Positions 5,440 to 7,432 of a stretch of 7,432 bases of DNA are shown piece by piece; within the stretch, counting starts at the first letter, position 1; the number at the start of each line of letters is the position of its first letter. The notes below the pieces were generated by a model that saw nothing but the letters and a program-made list of their open reading frames with translations, made no database searches and was not told the origin of the DNA. The position numbers and the translations under genes are program-made. The stretch comes from Dehalococcoidia bacterium (GTDB lineage: Bacteria; Chloroflexota; Dehalococcoidia; SAR202; UBA11138), in assembly GCA_012270665.1 (NCBI GenBank), contig JAAXHY010000299.1:1-7432 (forward strand), read 5' to 3'.

Positions 5440-7275
5440 ATGAAAATCGCAGTCTGCATAAAACAAGTCCCGGTAGTCTCGATGCTGCGCTTCGACAATC
5501 AGACGCGACGCATGGTGCGAGAGGGAGTTCCAAATGAAGTCAACCCTTATGATGTCCTAGGTATATCGCTCGCTGCCCGACTTCAAGCCGAGCAAAACGC
5601 CGAGGTGGTCGTGGTGACGATGGGGCCGCCCCAGGCATCGGAAGCTCTCGTTCAGGCGATGGCGATGGGAGCGCACCGCGCGATACATCTCAACGACCGC
5701 GCGTTCGCGGGCTCAGATACTCTCGCCACGGCGAGAGCGCTATCTCTTGCGCTGGAACGCGAGGAGTGCGACCTAATCATCTGCGGTCGCAACAGCTCAG
5801 ATTCGGAAACTGGACAGGTGGGTCCGGAGATAGCCGAGATGCTTGGAATTCCACAGATAACCGCTGTCTCCAAGCTGGACATCCATCAGGATGGAAATTT
5901 CCTAACCGCAATTCGGTTGAACGACGAAGGCTACCAGGAAATCCAGTGCGACCTTCCGGCGCTGATAAGCGTTACAGACGGCGTAGCCGAAGAGACTTAT
6001 CCACGCAGGGAAGACATGGAGGAAGCGCGCCACAAGGCGATTTGGGAAGTAACCGCCGCCGACCTATCCAGTGACACATCACAGTTCGGCGAGAACGGAT
6101 CGCCGACATGGGTGAACGACATATTCTCGGTCGAATCGGGACGGAAAGGGATAGTCATACGGGACGCAACACCGGAAGACGCCGTGACCCAGATGATGGA
6201 GTTTCTCGATGAGCGAGGTGTCTTCGACGCTGACTCATCATCCGGACAGCAGCCCACGCCCCGAGGCCCGAGAAGGGAACGCGGGGACTGTGGGGCTATC
6301 TGGGTCGCGGCTGAGGTTATGAGCGGCGCTGTCCGACCGGTGACCCTGGAACTATTGGGACGCGCGAGGGAACTCGTCCCAACTCTTGGAACGAATGTGG
6401 AAGCGGCGCTCATCGGAAATGTGGATGAGTCCCACATAAGGGAACTCACCGCTCATGGAGCCGACATCGTATACGTAGCGGACTCGCCGTGCCTGGAGTT
6501 GTACGACACCGAGGTGTACACCGGGATACTCGCAGCCGCAATACAGGAACACTCGCCATTTGCGGTTCTATTGCCTTCGACTGCGAACGGACGCGACCTT
6601 GCGGCCAGGGTAGCCGGAAGGCTGAGATTGGGGCTGACCGGCGACTGTGTCGGGATAGAGATAGACGACGAGGGCAGGCTGTCTCAGTTGAAGCCCGCGT
6701 TCGGAGGCAGCATAGTCGCTCCGATCCTGTCTAGAACCCTGCCAAATATGGCGACGATTCGAGCGGGCATTCTATCGTCCTGTGAGCCGGACTATTCGAT
6801 AGAGCCGGTGGTGAACAGGCTGGAAACGGCGGACGCCAAACCCTCTCGCGCTCGTATAATCCAGAACGTATCCGACGAATCCGCTGAGGGCGCTGAGCTG
6901 GAGAGAGCGACGCGGGTGGTATCGGTCGGAATGGGAATAGGCGGTCCGGAAAACATGGGACCGATCCGCGAACTGGCCGACGCGCTGGGCGCATCCATCG
7001 GTACGACGAGGGATGTTGCCGACGCCGGATGGCTTCCTCGCCAATACCAGATAGGGATTTCAGGCAAGTCGGTCGCCCCCGAACTATACATAGCGGTAGC
7101 CCTCCGCGGCCCATTCAACCACACCGTTGGCATACAGCGTTCAGACACAGTGATAGCTATCAACAACAGCGCGCGTTCCCCCATTTTCAGGGCCGCCGAC
7201 TGTGGTATAGTTGGTGACTGGAGAGAGGTCGTTCCGGTTCTGACCGACGCCGTCAGGAAACGGTTCTCAGAATAG
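5440..7275 (+). CDS. Fused electron-transfer flavoprotein, beta plus alpha subunits
   Basis: This 611-residue soluble protein joins both ETF subunits, which are normally separate EtfB and EtfA/FixA and FixB. ETF passes electrons between flavin dehydrogenases and a quinone reductase or other acceptor. Residues 1-262 are the beta part: MKIAVCIKQVP at the start, VPNEVNPYDVLG, VVTMGPPQASEAL, and the nucleotide loop NSSDSETGQVGPEIAE at 118-133. A polar linker follows at 263-283. The alpha part begins near 285, with NGRDLAARVAGRL and PAFGGSIVAPI, and its FAD domain runs from 492 to 611: Arg524 in GTTRD, SGK at 541-543, His561, and AIN at 573-575. Differences from classical EtfA include GMG instead of GRG at 497-499, Ser541 where Thr is usual (human Thr266), and ALRGPFNH instead of GISGAIQH. 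FAD binding is likely; electron bifurcation cannot be decided from sequence. The start lacks a strong SD (only GGAT). It is followed by a CDGSH-type gene. Confidence 0.92.
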   Translation: MKIAVCIKQVPVVSMLRFDNQTRRMVREGVPNEVNPYDVLGISLAARLQAEQNAEVVVVTMGPPQASEALVQAMAMGAHRAIHLNDRAFAGSDTLATARALSLALEREECDLIICGRNSSDSETGQVGPEIAEMLGIPQITAVSKLDIHQDGNFLTAIRLNDEGYQEIQCDLPALISVTDGVAEETYPRREDMEEARHKAIWEVTAADLSSDTSQFGENGSPTWVNDIFSVESGRKGIVIRDATPEDAVTQMMEFLDERGVFDADSSSGQQPTPRGPRRERGDCGAIWVAAEVMSGAVRPVTLELLGRARELVPTLGTNVEAALIGNVDESHIRELTAHGADIVYVADSPCLELYDTEVYTGILAAAIQEHSPFAVLLPSTANGRDLAARVAGRLRLGLTGDCVGIEIDDEGRLSQLKPAFGGSIVAPILSRTLPNMATIRAGILSSCEPDYSIEPVVNRLETADAKPSRARIIQNVSDESAEGAELERATRVVSVGMGIGGPENMGPIRELADALGASIGTTRDVADAGWLPRQYQIGISGKSVAPELYIAVALRGPFNHTVGIQRSDTVIAINNSARSPIFRAADCGIVGDWREVVPVLTDAVRKRFSE

Positions 7276-7280
7276 GCAGA

Positions 7281-7295
7281 CCGGAGGAGACATCC
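7281..7295 (+). promoter_or_regulatory. SD-like element without a start codon
   Basis: CCGGAGGAGACATCC differs at one base from the element at 47-61 (CCGGAGGAAACATCC) that precedes the dehydrogenase ATG. Here no ATG, GTG or TTG follows at a useful distance, so it seems unused. It may be chance or the trace of a lost small gene. Confidence 0.3.
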
Positions 7296-7313
7296 AGAAC
7301 ACATCACCAGCCC

Positions 7314-7319
7314 GGAGGT
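7314..7319 (+). promoter_or_regulatory. Shine-Dalgarno of the CDGSH-type gene
   Basis: GGAGGT lies 8 bases before the ATG at 7328 and fixes that start. Confidence 0.8.
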
Positions 7320-7327
7320 TTTTCATA

Positions 7328-7432
7328 ATGGCAGATGTAACGATCACACCTCGCGCCAATGGCCCGTACCTGATACAGGGCAATTTTGAAGTTGTAGATG
7401 CCCAGGGGAACAAGTACAGCGTTGACGACGAT
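7328..7432 (+). CDS. CDGSH-type iron-sulfur protein, N-terminal part only
   Basis: The gene runs off the window; 35 residues are visible. They read MADVTITPRANGPYLIQGNF and then EVVDAQGNKYSVDDD. The pattern of a basic-Asn-Gly-Pro-Tyr strand, then a G.[FV]E[VL].D..G.. strand, is the usual N-terminal segment of bacterial CDGSH iron-sulfur proteins, whose C.C-X2-S...CDGSH cluster ligands would come next, beyond the edge. These small proteins bind a 2Fe-2S cluster and are linked to redox or iron-sulfur handling. It lies 52 bases after the ETF fusion on the same strand with no terminator between, so the two are probably co-transcribed. The assignment rests on resemblance of the N-terminus alone, because the cluster ligands are not in view. 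Confidence 0.65.
   Translation, partial: MADVTITPRANGPYLIQGNFEVVDAQGNKYSVDDD

Noticed and set aside
1..7432. CRISPR array, tRNA, rRNA or insertion sequence
   Set aside because: No regularly spaced repeats, cloverleaf, conserved rRNA segment, transposase or terminal inverted repeat pair was seen.

Overview
The window is ordinary chromosomal bacterial DNA: moderately high-GC coding sequence and one AT-richer regulatory gap. The gene style suggests a free-living bacterium of the Chloroflexota, perhaps SAR202/Dehalococcoidia. The hints are a short zinc-type dehydrogenase without a structural-zinc lobe, a solute-binding lipoprotein on an alanine-rich stalk, and a fused electron-transfer flavoprotein. 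This placement is an inference from family resemblance; there is no rRNA or other marker gene here.

Layout. A plus-strand MDR-type zinc dehydrogenase (64-1041) has its own promoter and Shine-Dalgarno (SD) site at the window start. It converges, with an 8-base gap, on a three-gene minus-strand operon read from about 5088 down to 1050: a ferric-iron binding lipoprotein (3754-5043), a two-domain permease (2121-3734) and an ATPase (1050-2117). This is a complete FbpABC-type importer. A 396-base divergent intergenic region (5044-5439) then separates it from a plus-strand unit made of a fused ETF beta-alpha protein (5440-7275) and the start of a CDGSH-type iron-sulfur protein (7328 to the window edge).

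How the genes may work together. The importer brings Fe(III) into the cell: the lipoprotein captures it outside, the permease is the channel, and the ATPase drives transport. The ETF fusion should carry electrons from flavin dehydrogenases, and the small iron-sulfur protein just downstream could be an electron-transfer partner or a maintenance factor. The substrate of the dehydrogenase cannot be told from sequence or context.

Most interesting parts. The importer promoter has a perfect TTGACA at a 17-base spacing. Three short dyads of the same 5-4-5 architecture lie over its -35, its -10 and its early leader, with centres about two helical turns apart; the middle one overlaps a partial match to the DtxR/IdeR iron box. 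The ETF leader can form a stem-loop that ends just before the start codon. The binding-protein gene contains a perfect 15-base inverted repeat inside the alanine-rich stalk. No mobile element, CRISPR array, tRNA or rRNA was seen.
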